Notes: generated from the letters alone by a model not told the origin. Positions 51,899 to 61,031 are shown, numbered from the stretch's first letter. The stretch: 64,000 bases of DNA from Caulobacter sp. Root343 (GCF_001425745.1 NZ_LMDF01000007.1:768075-832074), one strand, 5' to 3'. A program made the numbers and translations.

Positions 51899-52795
51899 CT
51901 AGCTAGCGGCGCTGCCGCGCGAGACGAAGTGACCGACCAGGGCCACCAGGCGATCGAGGAAGAAGCCCGTGACGCCGACCCAGGCCAGGGCCACGATGAT
52001 GTCGGCGATCCGCGAGGCGTTGTACTGATCCCAGATGAAGAAGCCGATGCCGACGCCGCCCAGCAGCATTTCCGAGGCGACGATGGCCAGCCAGCTCATG
52101 CCGATGCCGATCCGCAGGCCCGTGAAGATATAGGGCGTGGTCGCCGGCAGCAGGATCTTGAAGAAGTACTCGACCGGCGACAGGCGCAGCACCTTGGCGA
52201 CGTTGACATAGTCGCTGGGGATGTTCCGCACGCCGACGGCGGTGTTGATGATGATCGGCCAGATCGAGGTGATGAAGATCACGAACAGGGCCGAGGGCTG
52301 GGCCTGGTGGAAGGCGGCCAGCGAGATCGGCAGCCAGGCCAGCGGCGGCACGGTGCGCAGGACCTGAAAGATCGGATCCAGACCTCGGTGCGCCCAGCGG
52401 TTCGAGCCGACGAACACACCCAGCAGGATTCCGCAGACGGCCGAGATCGAGAAGCCGACGCCCACCCGCTTCAGACTGGTGAACACGTGCCAAGCCAGAC
52501 CCTTGTCGACGCCCCCGTTGTCGTAGAACGGGTGCAGGATCAGGTCCTTCGAGTCCGTCCAGACCTGCTTGGGCGACGGCAGGCCCGTATAGGAGTCGCC
52601 GATGACCGCCTGCCAGATGGCGAGCGCCACCAGCAGGGTCAGCAGCGGCGGGATCACCGTCTCGGCCACCGCCTTGGCGCGGCGGCCCAGCTCCGGCAGG
52701 AACAGCGACTTGGCCGGCGGAGGCGCGGTCGGCGCGGCGGCGACCGGCGCGGGCGCCGGCGTCGCTTGGCTGAACGAGGGCTTGGGATAGGTCAC
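51899..52795 (-). CDS. nrtB: Nitrate ABC transporter permease
   Basis: A 298-residue permease with a proline/alanine-rich cytoplasmic N-terminus (about 1-35), six membrane helices, and the NrtB/SsuC EAA region (NIPSDYVNVAKVLRLSP). LLGGVGIGFFIWDQYNASRI is typical of nitrate permeases. The start is a GTG at 52795 preceded by a strong GAGGGGAGGG ribosome binding site; longer open frames upstream overlap nrtA in another frame. Confidence 0.92.
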   Translation of the reverse strand: MTYPKPSFSQATPAPAPVAAAPTAPPPAKSLFLPELGRRAKAVAETVIPPLLTLLVALAIWQAVIGDSYTGLPSPKQVWTDSKDLILHPFYDNGGVDKGLAWHVFTSLKRVGVGFSISAVCGILLGVFVGSNRWAHRGLDPIFQVLRTVPPLAWLPISLAAFHQAQPSALFVIFITSIWPIIINTAVGVRNIPSDYVNVAKVLRLSPVEYFFKILLPATTPYIFTGLRIGIGMSWLAIVASEMLLGGVGIGFFIWDQYNASRIADIIVALAWVGVTGFFLDRLVALVGHFVSRGSAAS

Positions 52796-52809
52796 GGCGC
52801 GCCCTCCCC

Positions 52810-54096
52810 TCAGACCAGCTTCTTGATCGGCTGGCTGGCCAGGTAGGCGCCCGGATTGGCCGGATCGAACACCTTGCCGTCGAAGAAGCGCTCGACGCCG
52901 CGGCTGTCGCCGGCCGGACCGTTCTGGCCGATGGTCTTGGCCGCCGCGCGCCAGATGTCCGAGCGGTTGACCTTGTCGACCAGGGCCTTGGTGTTGGTCT
53001 TCTGCGGCAGCACGCCCCAGCGCACGTCCTCGGTCAGGAACCACAGGTCGTGGGACTTGAACGGGAAGCTGGCGTTGTCGGCCCAGAACTTCATCCGGTG
53101 CGGCGAGTTCTTCAGCGTCCGGCCGTCGCCGTAGTCCACAGTCCCCTGCAGGCGGGGCAGGATGTCGCCCATCGGCACGTTGATGTACTGGCGTCCGGAG
53201 ACGATCGAGCACATGGCCGGCAGGTTCGAGGCCTTGTCGCACCACAGCTGCGCCTCCTGAACGGCGGCGGTGATCGCCTGGGCGGCGCGAGGATATTTGT
53301 CGACCCAGGCCGCGCGCATCCCCAGCGCCTTTTCCGGGTGGTTCATCCACAGCTCGGACGTCAGGCAGGCGGTGTAGCCGACATGCTGATTGACCAGCTG
53401 ACCGTTCCACGGCTCGCCCACGCAGAAGGCGTCCTGGGTGCCGGCCTTCATGTTGGCCACCATCTGCGGCGGCGGGATCACGATGGTGGCGACGTCGGTC
53501 TCGGGATTGATCCCGCCGGCCGCCAACCAGTAGCGGACCCACAGGTCGTGGGTGCCGCCGCGGAAGGTCATGGCGACCTTGGCGATGTTGCCCGCCGCCT
53601 TCATCTGCTGGAACTTGGCCTTGGCCCCGGCGCTGTTCAGGCCGACCTGGACGCTCTTCAGGTCATTGCCGACCGAGATCCCCTGCCCGTTCGTGTTCAG
53701 GCGAGCCAGGATATACATCGGGGTCGGCACACCGTTGGTCACCGCCCCGGTGGTCATCAGATAGGGCATCGGCGACAGGATGTGCGCACCGTCGATGCCG
53801 CCTCGCTCGGAGCCCAGCACCAGGTTGTCGCGGGTCGCGGCCCACGAGGCCTGTTTGACCACCTCGAGGTCGGGCAGGCCGTACTTGGCGAACAGGCCGC
53901 GCTCCTTGGCGATGATCACCGGCGAGCTGTCGGTCAGGGCGATGAAGCCCAGGCGAGCCTTGGCCACTTCGGGGCCGGCGCCGGCGGCGTGGGCCCCGGC
54001 CGGGAACGCGGCCTTGGCGGCGGCGACGGTGGCGGCGGCGCCGATCAAGGCGTGACGGCGCGTCAGGCCGGACTTGGTCATGTCGGTCTTGCTCAT
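52810..54096 (-). CDS. nrtA: Nitrate ABC transporter substrate-binding protein
   Basis: A 428-residue NrtA-type protein with a twin-arginine signal (LTRRHALIGAAATVAAAKAAF), so exported folded by Tat. Nitrate-binding blocks include ALTDSSPVIIAKERGLFAKYGL, GTQDAFCVGEPWNGQLVNQH and the extended C-terminus of NrtA. It is 14 bases from nrtB. ATG at 54096 is preferred over 54102 because the AGGA box is only 3 bases from the earlier one. It is a paralogue of NasS. Confidence 0.92.
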   Translation of the reverse strand: MSKTDMTKSGLTRRHALIGAAATVAAAKAAFPAGAHAAGAGPEVAKARLGFIALTDSSPVIIAKERGLFAKYGLPDLEVVKQASWAATRDNLVLGSERGGIDGAHILSPMPYLMTTGAVTNGVPTPMYILARLNTNGQGISVGNDLKSVQVGLNSAGAKAKFQQMKAAGNIAKVAMTFRGGTHDLWVRYWLAAGGINPETDVATIVIPPPQMVANMKAGTQDAFCVGEPWNGQLVNQHVGYTACLTSELWMNHPEKALGMRAAWVDKYPRAAQAITAAVQEAQLWCDKASNLPAMCSIVSGRQYINVPMGDILPRLQGTVDYGDGRTLKNSPHRMKFWADNASFPFKSHDLWFLTEDVRWGVLPQKTNTKALVDKVNRSDIWRAAAKTIGQNGPAGDSRGVERFFDGKVFDPANPGAYLASQPIKKLV

Positions 54097-54114
54097 GGTC
54101 ATGCGTCCTGTCGG

Positions 54115-55500
54115 CTAGAACTTGTATTCGAGGGTGAACCAGGCCTTGGTCCGCGCGGCCGGCGGCGTCGCCGTGCCGACGGGCACGGTCGTGACGCGCT
54201 GGAAGTCGGCGTACTTCAGCTGGATCGAGAGCTTGGTGGTGATCGCGGCGGTGAACTGGACGTCCCACTCGTGGCCGAGGTCGGCGCCGGTCCGCTGATC
54301 GTCGAAGTCGTGATAGCGGACCACGATGTCGCTGTTGAAGAAGTAGGTCCGGCGGAAGCGTGGCTTGACGTTCAGGCTGAGGTTCAGGTCCTCGAGGCCG
54401 TCGACGAAGCTCTTGTTGCCGCCCGGCGAGACGAAGGCGTCGGCCCAGCCGTTGAAGGCGTGGGTGGTGGCCAGCGGCGTGGTGAAGCCACGCGTCCCGT
54501 CGCCTTCCAGCGACTCGTAGGACACCTTGACCGTGTAGATGTCGAAGGTCCCGGCCAGGTCGGCGCCGTAATAGTCGAGCTCGAAGTTCGGCGTGTTGTG
54601 GCGGTAGTCCGACTGCTTGGCGTAGGTGGCGTTGTAGGCCAGCTGATAGAGACCCAGCCAGGTCTTGCCCGAAGCCTTGACGCCCTTGGTGATCGACGAG
54701 TTGGCCGCCGAGTTGCCGAAGTCGAGCGCGTAGACGAAGCCCTGCACGCGCAGCGCCTCGGCCGGCGACCAGGTGGCGTTGAAGAGGTGGCTGTCGCTGT
54801 CCCAGTCGCGCAGCTCGCCCAGAACCCGGTTGATATGGGTGACGTAGGCGTAGGTCGCCTTGAAGCGTCCCAGGGCCACGTCGGTTCGGATGGCGTCGAA
54901 CGTCTGCTCGTCCTGGCGCCAGCCGACATTGCCCACGAAGCGCTGGTCATCCAGCAGGATGCGCTGCCGGCCCGCCGTGACCTGCAGGGCGGCGCTGGGC
55001 GTCCAGGTCAGCTGGGCGCGGTTCAGCTCGGTGACGTCCGGGTCGTTGACGATCGGATAGCGGGCCTTGTCGGCGCCGTTCAGCGGCGCGGTCGCCACGC
55101 CCGGTACGTTGACGGCATAATGCTCGGAACCGAGTTGGCGGACGTCCTCGAACTCGATCAGGCCCTTGACGCCCTTGAACTCGGCGGTTTCCCAGCCAAA
55201 GCGGGTGCGAACGGTGAAGGCGTTGGCCTCGTCGCGCAGGGTGGCCGTGCGGGTCTGATCAACGTTCTCGTAGCGCGCCCGCACCTCCAGGATCAGCTTG
55301 CCCGCCCCGATCTGGTCGCTGATCGTCGGCGGCGGAGCGGGCGGCGGCGGCTCAGGCGCGGCCTCGGCGGCCGGCTCCGCGGCCGCTTCCTCGGCGGGTT
55401 TCGGCGCCGGATCCGGCGCGGTTTGCGCCAAGGCGGCCGTGCTCCAGGCAAGCGCGCTCAGTGCCGCACCGCAGTGCAGCATAAATCGTACGGATTTCAT
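54115..55500 (-). CDS. Outer-membrane porin of the nitrate operon (alginate_exp-like)
   Basis: A 461-residue protein with a signal peptide (SVRFMLHCGAALSALAWSTAALA), a Pro/Ala/Glu-rich linker (about 27-60) and a large beta-barrel with repeated aromatic strands ending FTLEYKF. LEVRARYENVDQTRTATLRDEANAFTVR opens the barrel as in the alginate-export/OprD-like porin family. First gene of an operon with nrtA, nrtB and nrtD, so it probably admits nitrate across the outer membrane. The start at 55500 lies 20 bases after the leader terminator. Confidence 0.85.
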   Translation of the reverse strand: MKSVRFMLHCGAALSALAWSTAALAQTAPDPAPKPAEEAAAEPAAEAAPEPPPPAPPPTISDQIGAGKLILEVRARYENVDQTRTATLRDEANAFTVRTRFGWETAEFKGVKGLIEFEDVRQLGSEHYAVNVPGVATAPLNGADKARYPIVNDPDVTELNRAQLTWTPSAALQVTAGRQRILLDDQRFVGNVGWRQDEQTFDAIRTDVALGRFKATYAYVTHINRVLGELRDWDSDSHLFNATWSPAEALRVQGFVYALDFGNSAANSSITKGVKASGKTWLGLYQLAYNATYAKQSDYRHNTPNFELDYYGADLAGTFDIYTVKVSYESLEGDGTRGFTTPLATTHAFNGWADAFVSPGGNKSFVDGLEDLNLSLNVKPRFRRTYFFNSDIVVRYHDFDDQRTGADLGHEWDVQFTAAITTKLSIQLKYADFQRVTTVPVGTATPPAARTKAWFTLEYKF

Positions 55501-55519
55501 GCCTTCATCCCCTAAGGCC

Positions 55520-55568
55520 AAAACAAAAAAACGCCCGGCGAGACCACGCGCAGCGGTCTCTCCGGACG
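55520..55568 (-). terminator. Intrinsic terminator in the leader of the porin-nrt operon
   Basis: On the minus strand a 14-position stem (55568-55555 pairing with 55545-55532, with one G-U pair and one mismatch, 9-base loop) is followed at once by TTTTTTTGTTTT. It lies entirely upstream of the porin ATG at 55500, so it would stop transcription before any coding gene. It is a conditional terminator by position. Its 5' arm shares bases 55568-55562 with the second ANTAR-type hairpin. Confidence 0.88.
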
Positions 55569-55647
55569 TCGTTGTCCAAGCTTGCCAGACGGCTACAGCG
55601 CCGCCGGCGGCCCTTACGAGCCAACGGGGAACGTCGTTGTCCCCCGT
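55562..55647 (-). promoter_or_regulatory. Paired AACGAC hexaloop hairpins: NasT (ANTAR) RNA target
   Basis: Hairpin 1 (55647-55624) has a 9-bp stem, ACGGGG/CCCCGT extended by GAC/GTT, and loop AACGAC. Hairpin 2 (55579-55562) has stem GGAC/GTCC extended by two U-G pairs, and the same loop AACGAC. Both loops have A at position 1 and G at 4, the known recognition rule for ANTAR proteins. Forming hairpin 2 uses bases of the terminator stem downstream, so the two structures exclude each other. NasT is encoded 7 kb away. Structure is read from sequence; binding is inferred. Confidence 0.85.
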
Positions 55648-56034
55648 GTCGAGATCAGGAGGCGGCCGAGGGGGCGAACCGGCAATCGCAAAACCGCGTT
55701 CGCGGCCGCCGCAACGCACAAACGACGCTGTTTTGCACAGCAGCAAAGCAGGCCAAAGCAGCGCTCTGCACGCAAATTCCGCGTTTCGATCATCCGAACG
55801 CGGCGCGTCGTCCAGGGCTGCTGACGGATCGCGAGCGCCCAATCTCGTCCCAGTTGCTCAAAAAGCGCTCGTCGCCGCGCCATGAGATCGACTCGCGGCG
55901 CTTCGCCTTTCAGATTTTGAACACTCGCCTTCAGACGAAATCAGAGCCTGTTGCGGTTGCGATAGAAAACTCACTACCCAGATAGCTTCACAGACGCCGA
56001 CGGAGGGTCGGCGCCCCTTGAGGGATAGTCTCGC
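55648..56034. other. Upstream region of the porin-nrt operon and OYE gene
   Basis: Nearly 390 bases without a supported gene. It must hold the promoter of the porin-nrt operon (minus) and of the OYE gene (plus). Visible elements are a 7-bp stem CGCCGCG/CGCGGCG with 14-base loop at 55873-55900 and an AT-richer stretch at 55905-55985. TGCAC occurs at 55735 and 55767, spaced but not as an NtrC palindrome. No sigma-54 element on the minus strand was found. Confidence 0.4.
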
Positions 56035-57108
56035 ATGCCCACCCTGTTCGACCCGCTCCGTGTCGGCGATCTCAACCTGCCCAACCGCGTCGTCATGGCG
56101 CCGCTGACCCGGCTGCGCGCCGGTCCGAGCCAGATCCCGAACGCCCTGATGGCCGAGCACTACGCCCAGCGCGCCTCGGCGGGCCTGCTGATTACCGAGG
56201 GCGTGCCCGTTAGCCCGCAAGGCGTCGGCTATCCCGGCGTGCCCGGCGTCTGGTCCAAGGAACAGACCGAAGGTTGGAAACAGATCACCCGGGCGGTGCA
56301 CGACAAGGGCGGCCGCATCTTCATGCAGATCTGGCATGTGGGCCGCATCTCCGATCCGTCGCACCTGAACGGCGAGGCCCCGGTCGGCCCCAGCGCCATC
56401 GCCGCCAAAGGCCATGTCAGCCTGCTGCGCCCTGAACGCCCCTACCCCACGCCTCGCGCCCTCTCGACCGAGGAAGTCGCCGGCGTGATCGAAGCCTTCC
56501 GCCAGGGCGCCGAGAACGCGCAGGCCGCCGGCTTCGACGGCGTGCAGCTGCACGGCGCCAACGGCTACCTGCTCGATCAATTCCTGCAGGACGGCTCCAA
56601 CCAGCGGACCGACCAATACGGCGGTCCGATCGAAAACCGCGCGCGCCTGCTGCTGGAGGCGACCGACGCGGCCATCTCGGTCTGGGGCGCCGATCGCGTC
56701 GGCGTGCACCTGGCGCCGCGCGCCGACGGTCACTCGATGGGCGACAGCAACCTGCCAGCCACCTTCGGCTATGTCGCCAAGGCGCTGGGCGAGCGCAAGA
56801 TCAGCTTCATCTCGGCCCGTGAGCACGAAGCGGCCGACAGCCTGGGCCCGGCCCTGAAGGCGGCGTTCGGCGGGGTCTATATCGCCAACGAGAAGTTCGA
56901 CCGCGACAGCGCCAACGCCGCGATCGCAGCCGGCAAGACGGACGCGGTCGCGTTCGGCAGGGCCTTTATCGCCAACCCCGACCTGGTGGAGCGCCTGAAG
57001 GCCGGCGCGTCGCTGAATGCTCCCGACCCGACCACCTTCTACGGCGGCGACGGCAAGGGCTATACCGACTACCCCACCCTGGCCCAGGTTCCCGAACCGG
57101 CCGAATAG
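56035..57108 (+). CDS. Old Yellow Enzyme family alkene reductase
   Basis: A 357-residue FMN TIM-barrel oxidoreductase. LFDPLRVGDLNLPNRVVMAPLTRLRA opens the barrel, QIWHVGRIS and GVQLHGANGYLLDQFL include the substrate-binding His-x2-Asn pair (HGAN), and GGPIENRARLLLE and GRAFIANPDLVERL bind FMN. It reduces activated alkenes, nitro compounds or nitrate esters (NemA/XenB type) with NAD(P)H. Its proximity to nitrate genes is suggestive but may be chance. Confidence 0.9.
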   Translation: MPTLFDPLRVGDLNLPNRVVMAPLTRLRAGPSQIPNALMAEHYAQRASAGLLITEGVPVSPQGVGYPGVPGVWSKEQTEGWKQITRAVHDKGGRIFMQIWHVGRISDPSHLNGEAPVGPSAIAAKGHVSLLRPERPYPTPRALSTEEVAGVIEAFRQGAENAQAAGFDGVQLHGANGYLLDQFLQDGSNQRTDQYGGPIENRARLLLEATDAAISVWGADRVGVHLAPRADGHSMGDSNLPATFGYVAKALGERKISFISAREHEAADSLGPALKAAFGGVYIANEKFDRDSANAAIAAGKTDAVAFGRAFIANPDLVERLKAGASLNAPDPTTFYGGDGKGYTDYPTLAQVPEPAE

Positions 57109-57130
57109 ACCGATCGCCCTGCGGCGGCCG

Positions 57131-58774
57131 TCAGGCCGTCGCGGGGATCAGGCCCTCGGCCACATAGGTCTGCGCCACCGCCTCGGCGACCTTGATGCCA
57201 TCGACGGCCGCCGAGAGGATGCCGCCAGCGTAGCCCGCGCCCTCGCCAGCCGGATAGAGGCCTGCGGTGTTGAGACTTTGGAAGTCCTTGCCGCGGGTGA
57301 TCCGCACCGGCGAGGAGGTCCGGGTCTCGACCCCGGTCAGGATCACGTCCGGATGGTCATAGCCTGCGATCTGGCGGCCAAACACCGGCAGCGCCTCGCG
57401 CATGGCCTCGACCGCGAAGGCCGGCAGGCAGGCCGACAGGTCCGTCAGCGTCACGCCCGGCTTGTAGGAAGGCGCCACCTCACCGAGTTCCGTGGAGGGC
57501 CGGCCCGCCATGAAGTCGCCGACCTTCTGGCCCGGCGCCTGATAGCTGGAGCCCCCCGCCACATAGGCCAGGCTCTCCCACTTACGCTGGAACTCGACGC
57601 CGGCCAGCGGATGACCGGGATAGTCGCGCTCGGGATCGATGCCGACCACGAAGCCGGAATTGGCGTTCCGCTCGTTGCGCGAATATTGGCTCATGCCGTT
57701 GGTGACGACGCGGCCGGGCTCCGACGTCGCCGCCACCACCGTGCCGCCCGGGCACATGCAGAAGCTGTAGACGGTCCGGCCGTTCTTGCAGTGATGCGCC
57801 AGGCTGTAGTCGGCCGCACCCAGGTCCGGGTGACCGGCGCAGGTCCCGAAGCGGGCCTTGTCCATCCACGACTGCGGGTGCTCGATCCGCACCCCGATCG
57901 AGAAGGGCTTAGCCTCGATGTGGACGCCCTTGTCATAGAGCATCTGGAAGGTGTCGCGGGCGCTGTGACCGACGGCCAGCACCACGTGCTCGGCCTCCAG
58001 ATAGTCGCCCGTCGACAGCTTCAGTCCACGCACCTTGCGCGAACCGTCCGCCGCCGTCTGGACGTCGATTTCGTCGACGCGATGCTGCCAGCGATATTCG
58101 CCGCCGAGCCCCTCGATGGTCTCGCGCATGCTCTCGACCATCGTCACTAGACGGAAGGTGCCGATGTGGGGGTGGGCCTCGGTCAGGATCTCCTCGGGCG
58201 CGCCGGCCTTGACGAACTCGGCCAGCACCTTGCGGCCCAGATGGCGCGGATCCTTGATCTGGCTGTAGAGCTTGCCGTCGGAAAAAGTCCCCGCCCCGCC
58301 TTCGCCGAATTGGACGTTGGACTCCGGGTTCAGCTCGCTGCGTCGCCACAGGCCCCAGGTGTCCTTGGTGCGTTCACGCACGACCTTGCCGCGATCCAGG
58401 ATGATCGGCTTCAGGCCCATCTGAGCCAGGATCAGGCCGGCGAACAGGCCGCAAGGCCCCGCGCCGACCACCACCGGACGCGGACCTGCATAGGCTTCCG
58501 GCGCTCGGGTGACGAAGCGATATTCGGTGTCTGGCGTCGGGCGCACATGATGGTCGCCGGCGAAGCGCGCCAGAACCTCGGCCTCCTCGCGCAAGGTCAC
58601 GTCGACCGAATAGACCATCAGGATCGCGGCCTTGCGGCGCGCGTCATGAGCGCGGCGGGCGACCTGATAGGTCAGCAGATCCTCGGCGGTGATCCCGAGG
58701 CGCTCGACAATGGCCGGCGCCATGGCCTCCGGCGGATGGCCGAGCGGCAGCTTCAATTCCGAAATACGCAGCAT
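57131..58774 (-). CDS. FAD-dependent dehydrogenase, COG2509 family
   Basis: A 547-residue flavoprotein. An N-terminal ferredoxin-like part (LRISELKLPLGHPPEAM, about 1-90) is followed by the FAD domain with VVVGAGPCGLFAGLILAQMGLKPI near 100-123 and family blocks FGEGGAGTFSDGKLYSQIKD, SFCMCPGGTVVAA and GEGAGYAGGILSAAVDG at the end. The family is conserved and of unknown substrate; the Cys in CMCPGG is invariant. It faces the OYE gene, convergent, with 22 bases between. Confidence 0.85.
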   Translation of the reverse strand: MLRISELKLPLGHPPEAMAPAIVERLGITAEDLLTYQVARRAHDARRKAAILMVYSVDVTLREEAEVLARFAGDHHVRPTPDTEYRFVTRAPEAYAGPRPVVVGAGPCGLFAGLILAQMGLKPIILDRGKVVRERTKDTWGLWRRSELNPESNVQFGEGGAGTFSDGKLYSQIKDPRHLGRKVLAEFVKAGAPEEILTEAHPHIGTFRLVTMVESMRETIEGLGGEYRWQHRVDEIDVQTAADGSRKVRGLKLSTGDYLEAEHVVLAVGHSARDTFQMLYDKGVHIEAKPFSIGVRIEHPQSWMDKARFGTCAGHPDLGAADYSLAHHCKNGRTVYSFCMCPGGTVVAATSEPGRVVTNGMSQYSRNERNANSGFVVGIDPERDYPGHPLAGVEFQRKWESLAYVAGGSSYQAPGQKVGDFMAGRPSTELGEVAPSYKPGVTLTDLSACLPAFAVEAMREALPVFGRQIAGYDHPDVILTGVETRTSSPVRITRGKDFQSLNTAGLYPAGEGAGYAGGILSAAVDGIKVAEAVAQTYVAEGLIPATA

Positions 58775-58884
58775 GCCCGCGTCTTAGCCGGAAGCTGGCC
58801 GATGCGCCATCTCGCGACGCCGGAGTTGCGATCGCGGTGCGCGTCACCAGTTAAGCTTCCCACGTAACCGCGTTCGGTGTGTTC

Positions 58885-59349
58885 ATGCTTGCTCTCTTCC
58901 TCGCCTCGGCCGCCCTATTGGCCGATCCCGCGCCGTCGCCGTGGACCTATTTCGAAGGCGCCTGGAGCTGCGAAGGGGCCTTCCTGCCCTCGAACCGGCC
59001 GCTTGCCTCCGACATCGCCTTTCGCGTCGACCCGCGCAGCGGCGCCTTGGTCAAGGACCATCTGGACCGGCCGCCCGGTCGCTACGCCGCCACCGAGACC
59101 TGGGCCCAGGCGCCTGACGGCAAGACCTATCGCGCCGGCATCGCCTCGAACGGCGGCATGCGCTGGTATCGCTCCGAGGGCTGGATCGGCGACCAGTGGG
59201 TGTGGACCCGCCTGCGCGACGCCGCCGAGCCCGAGGAGGCCTTCGCCTTCATCCGCCAGGATCCGGCGACGATGGTCGTCGAATGGCGGATCTCGCGGAA
59301 CGGCGCGCCGATGGTGGTCGGCGACCGGCTCACTTGCCGCAAGGCCTGA
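58885..59349 (+). CDS. Hypothetical secreted protein
   Basis: A 154-residue protein with a short signal peptide (LALFLASAALLA) and a lipocalin-like beta pattern: WTYFEGAWSCEGAFLPSNRPL, DKTYRAGIAS-type strands and two Cys (WSCEG and LTCRK) that could pair. No named domain recognised. An in-frame GTG at 58879 is an alternative start. It may be transcribed together with the next small gene. Confidence 0.65.
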   Translation: MLALFLASAALLADPAPSPWTYFEGAWSCEGAFLPSNRPLASDIAFRVDPRSGALVKDHLDRPPGRYAATETWAQAPDGKTYRAGIASNGGMRWYRSEGWIGDQWVWTRLRDAAEPEEAFAFIRQDPATMVVEWRISRNGAPMVVGDRLTCRKA

Positions 59350-59445
59350 CCTACAAGCATTACCTGGCGCGTAATCGCGCCGCCTCGCCGGCCGAGGCAT
59401 CAAGGACGGGCCTGGAGACGCCAGGCGCTTCCTTGGAGACCCGCC

Positions 59446-59805
59446 ATGACCGACGCCGCACAGATCGCCCAACGCTATATCGACAGCTGGAACGAGACCG
59501 ATCAGACCCGCCGCGCCGATCTGTTGACCGCCCTATGGACCGATGACGCCCGCTATGTCGACCCGATGATGGCCGGCGAAGGCCGCGCCCAGATCGACGC
59601 CCTGATCGCCGGCGTCCACCAGCAATTCCCCGGCTTCCGCTTCAACCTGGCGGGCAAGCCGGACGGCTACGGCGCCCATGTCCGCTTCTCCTGGACCCTG
59701 GGTCCGGCTGGCGGCGAAGGCCTGGTCGAGGGCACGGACTTCGGCATCCTCGATAAAGGCCGCCTGCGCGTGGTGACCGGCTTTTTGGACAAGGTTCCCG
59801 CCTAG
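59446..59805 (+). CDS. SnoaL-like/NTF2-fold protein
   Basis: A 119-residue SnoaL-type protein: AQIAQRYIDSWNETDQTRRADLLTALWTDDARYVDPM is the standard opening with the WTxDARYxDP strand. The family covers isomerases, cyclases and binding proteins. ATG at 59446 is preceded by TTGGAGACC. Its last codon overlaps the convergent pectate lyase gene by 4 bases. Confidence 0.82.
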   Translation: MTDAAQIAQRYIDSWNETDQTRRADLLTALWTDDARYVDPMMAGEGRAQIDALIAGVHQQFPGFRFNLAGKPDGYGAHVRFSWTLGPAGGEGLVEGTDFGILDKGRLRVVTGFLDKVPA

Positions 59806-61031
59806 ACCTTCGGATAGCCGCCGACCTCTTGTTCGTCGTCAATCACCCTGCCCGTCCCGGCCTTCACCTCGCGGACGATCCGACGATCAACTGCGTCGCG
59901 GTCCCAGGGCCGCGCCCCGGCATTGGCCAGGACATACGCCTCGACCTGGCTGGAGGGCCTCAGCTTCAGCCCCTCCGGCCAGAACGGCGGCTTGGCCAGG
60001 TGCGTGATCTTGGGGAATGGATTGGTGTTGAGGATCCGCACCGGCGGCATCTCGCTCCCGTTGGCGTAATGGGCTGGATTGTCGAAGGCGTAGAGATCCA
60101 GATCCCCCTGCCCCTCGACGATCAGAAACGGCAGGTCAGGACGTGTCGAGGCGCCGCCCCGCACGACATTGCCGGCGATGGCCAACTGGCCCTTGCGCCA
60201 CGCGTGGCCCACCCACTCCGAAGCGTTCAGCGCGTAGTGCATGCAGCGCGTGCCGGGGTCGTAGATCAGGTTGTTGACAGTCACCGCCTCGACCCCGCCC
60301 TTGAACAGTTGGTTGCGCTCGCGGTTGTGGGCGTAGAGGTTGCCGACGATCAGCACCTCGTAGGCGTTGTCGTGGATCAGACTGCCCTTGGAGTGCTCGC
60401 CCTTCACGTGGCTGGCGTTCGACAGACCCTCGGCGACGATGTTGTTGCTGAAGGTGATCCGGTGCGAGGTCCCGTCCCGCCATTTGGCTGGATCCTCGCC
60501 GCCCTCGAAGCGCGGTCCGGACGCCGACAGGTTCTCGTCCGTGGCCCAGCTGGTCGAGCAATGGTCGACGATGACGTCGTGGGCCCTCCAGCAGGTGATG
60601 CCGTCGACCTCCCAGCCGCTTTTCGAGGGCTCGCCGTCGCGGCCGGCCCGGACGCGGATATGACGGACGATCACGTCGTGGCTCTCGATGGCCAGGCTGC
60701 CCTTGATCAACGTGATCCCGGGCGACGGCGCGGTCTCGCCGGCGATGGTCAGGAAGGGCTCGATGACCTTGATGCTGTGGCGCGCCAGATCGATCACGCC
60801 GCCAATGTCGAAGACGATGGTGCGCGGGCCCTTGGCCGCGACCGCCTCGCGCAGAGAGCCCGGACCACCGCCAGCCAAGGTCTTCACGCGAATGACCTTG
60901 CCGCCGTCGCCGCCGGGCGTCTTGGCCGCCCAGCCCAGGCGCTCGAACACCGGCTTGCGCGGCGCGGCAAGACCAAGGCCCGGCGTCGCCACGAGGGCGG
61001 CGGCCAGAAAGGTGTCGCGTCGGGTGAGCAT
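59802..61031 (-). CDS. Pectate lyase-like protein (right-handed beta-helix)
   Basis: A 409-residue secreted polysaccharide lyase of the PL1/Pel type. The N-terminus LTRRDTFLAAALVATPGLGLAA is a twin-arginine signal. KVIRVKTLAGGGPGSLREAVAAKGPRTIVFDIGG and the HDVIVDHCSTSWATDENLS block are typical of pectate lyases, with the Asp residues for calcium. The start at 61031 is set by GAGGAGG 7 bases upstream, which overlaps the stop codon of the glycoside hydrolase gene. It is part of a pectin-use operon. Confidence 0.88.
   Translation of the reverse strand: MLTRRDTFLAAALVATPGLGLAAPRKPVFERLGWAAKTPGGDGGKVIRVKTLAGGGPGSLREAVAAKGPRTIVFDIGGVIDLARHSIKVIEPFLTIAGETAPSPGITLIKGSLAIESHDVIVRHIRVRAGRDGEPSKSGWEVDGITCWRAHDVIVDHCSTSWATDENLSASGPRFEGGEDPAKWRDGTSHRITFSNNIVAEGLSNASHVKGEHSKGSLIHDNAYEVLIVGNLYAHNRERNQLFKGGVEAVTVNNLIYDPGTRCMHYALNASEWVGHAWRKGQLAIAGNVVRGGASTRPDLPFLIVEGQGDLDLYAFDNPAHYANGSEMPPVRILNTNPFPKITHLAKPPFWPEGLKLRPSSQVEAYVLANAGARPWDRDAVDRRIVREVKAGTGRVIDDEQEVGGYPKV

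Noticed and set aside
53050..55515. 821-codon open frame on the plus strand
   Set aside because: Antisense to nrtA and the porin; composition is the Arg/Gly/Gln/His bias of high-GC shadow frames and shows no domain.
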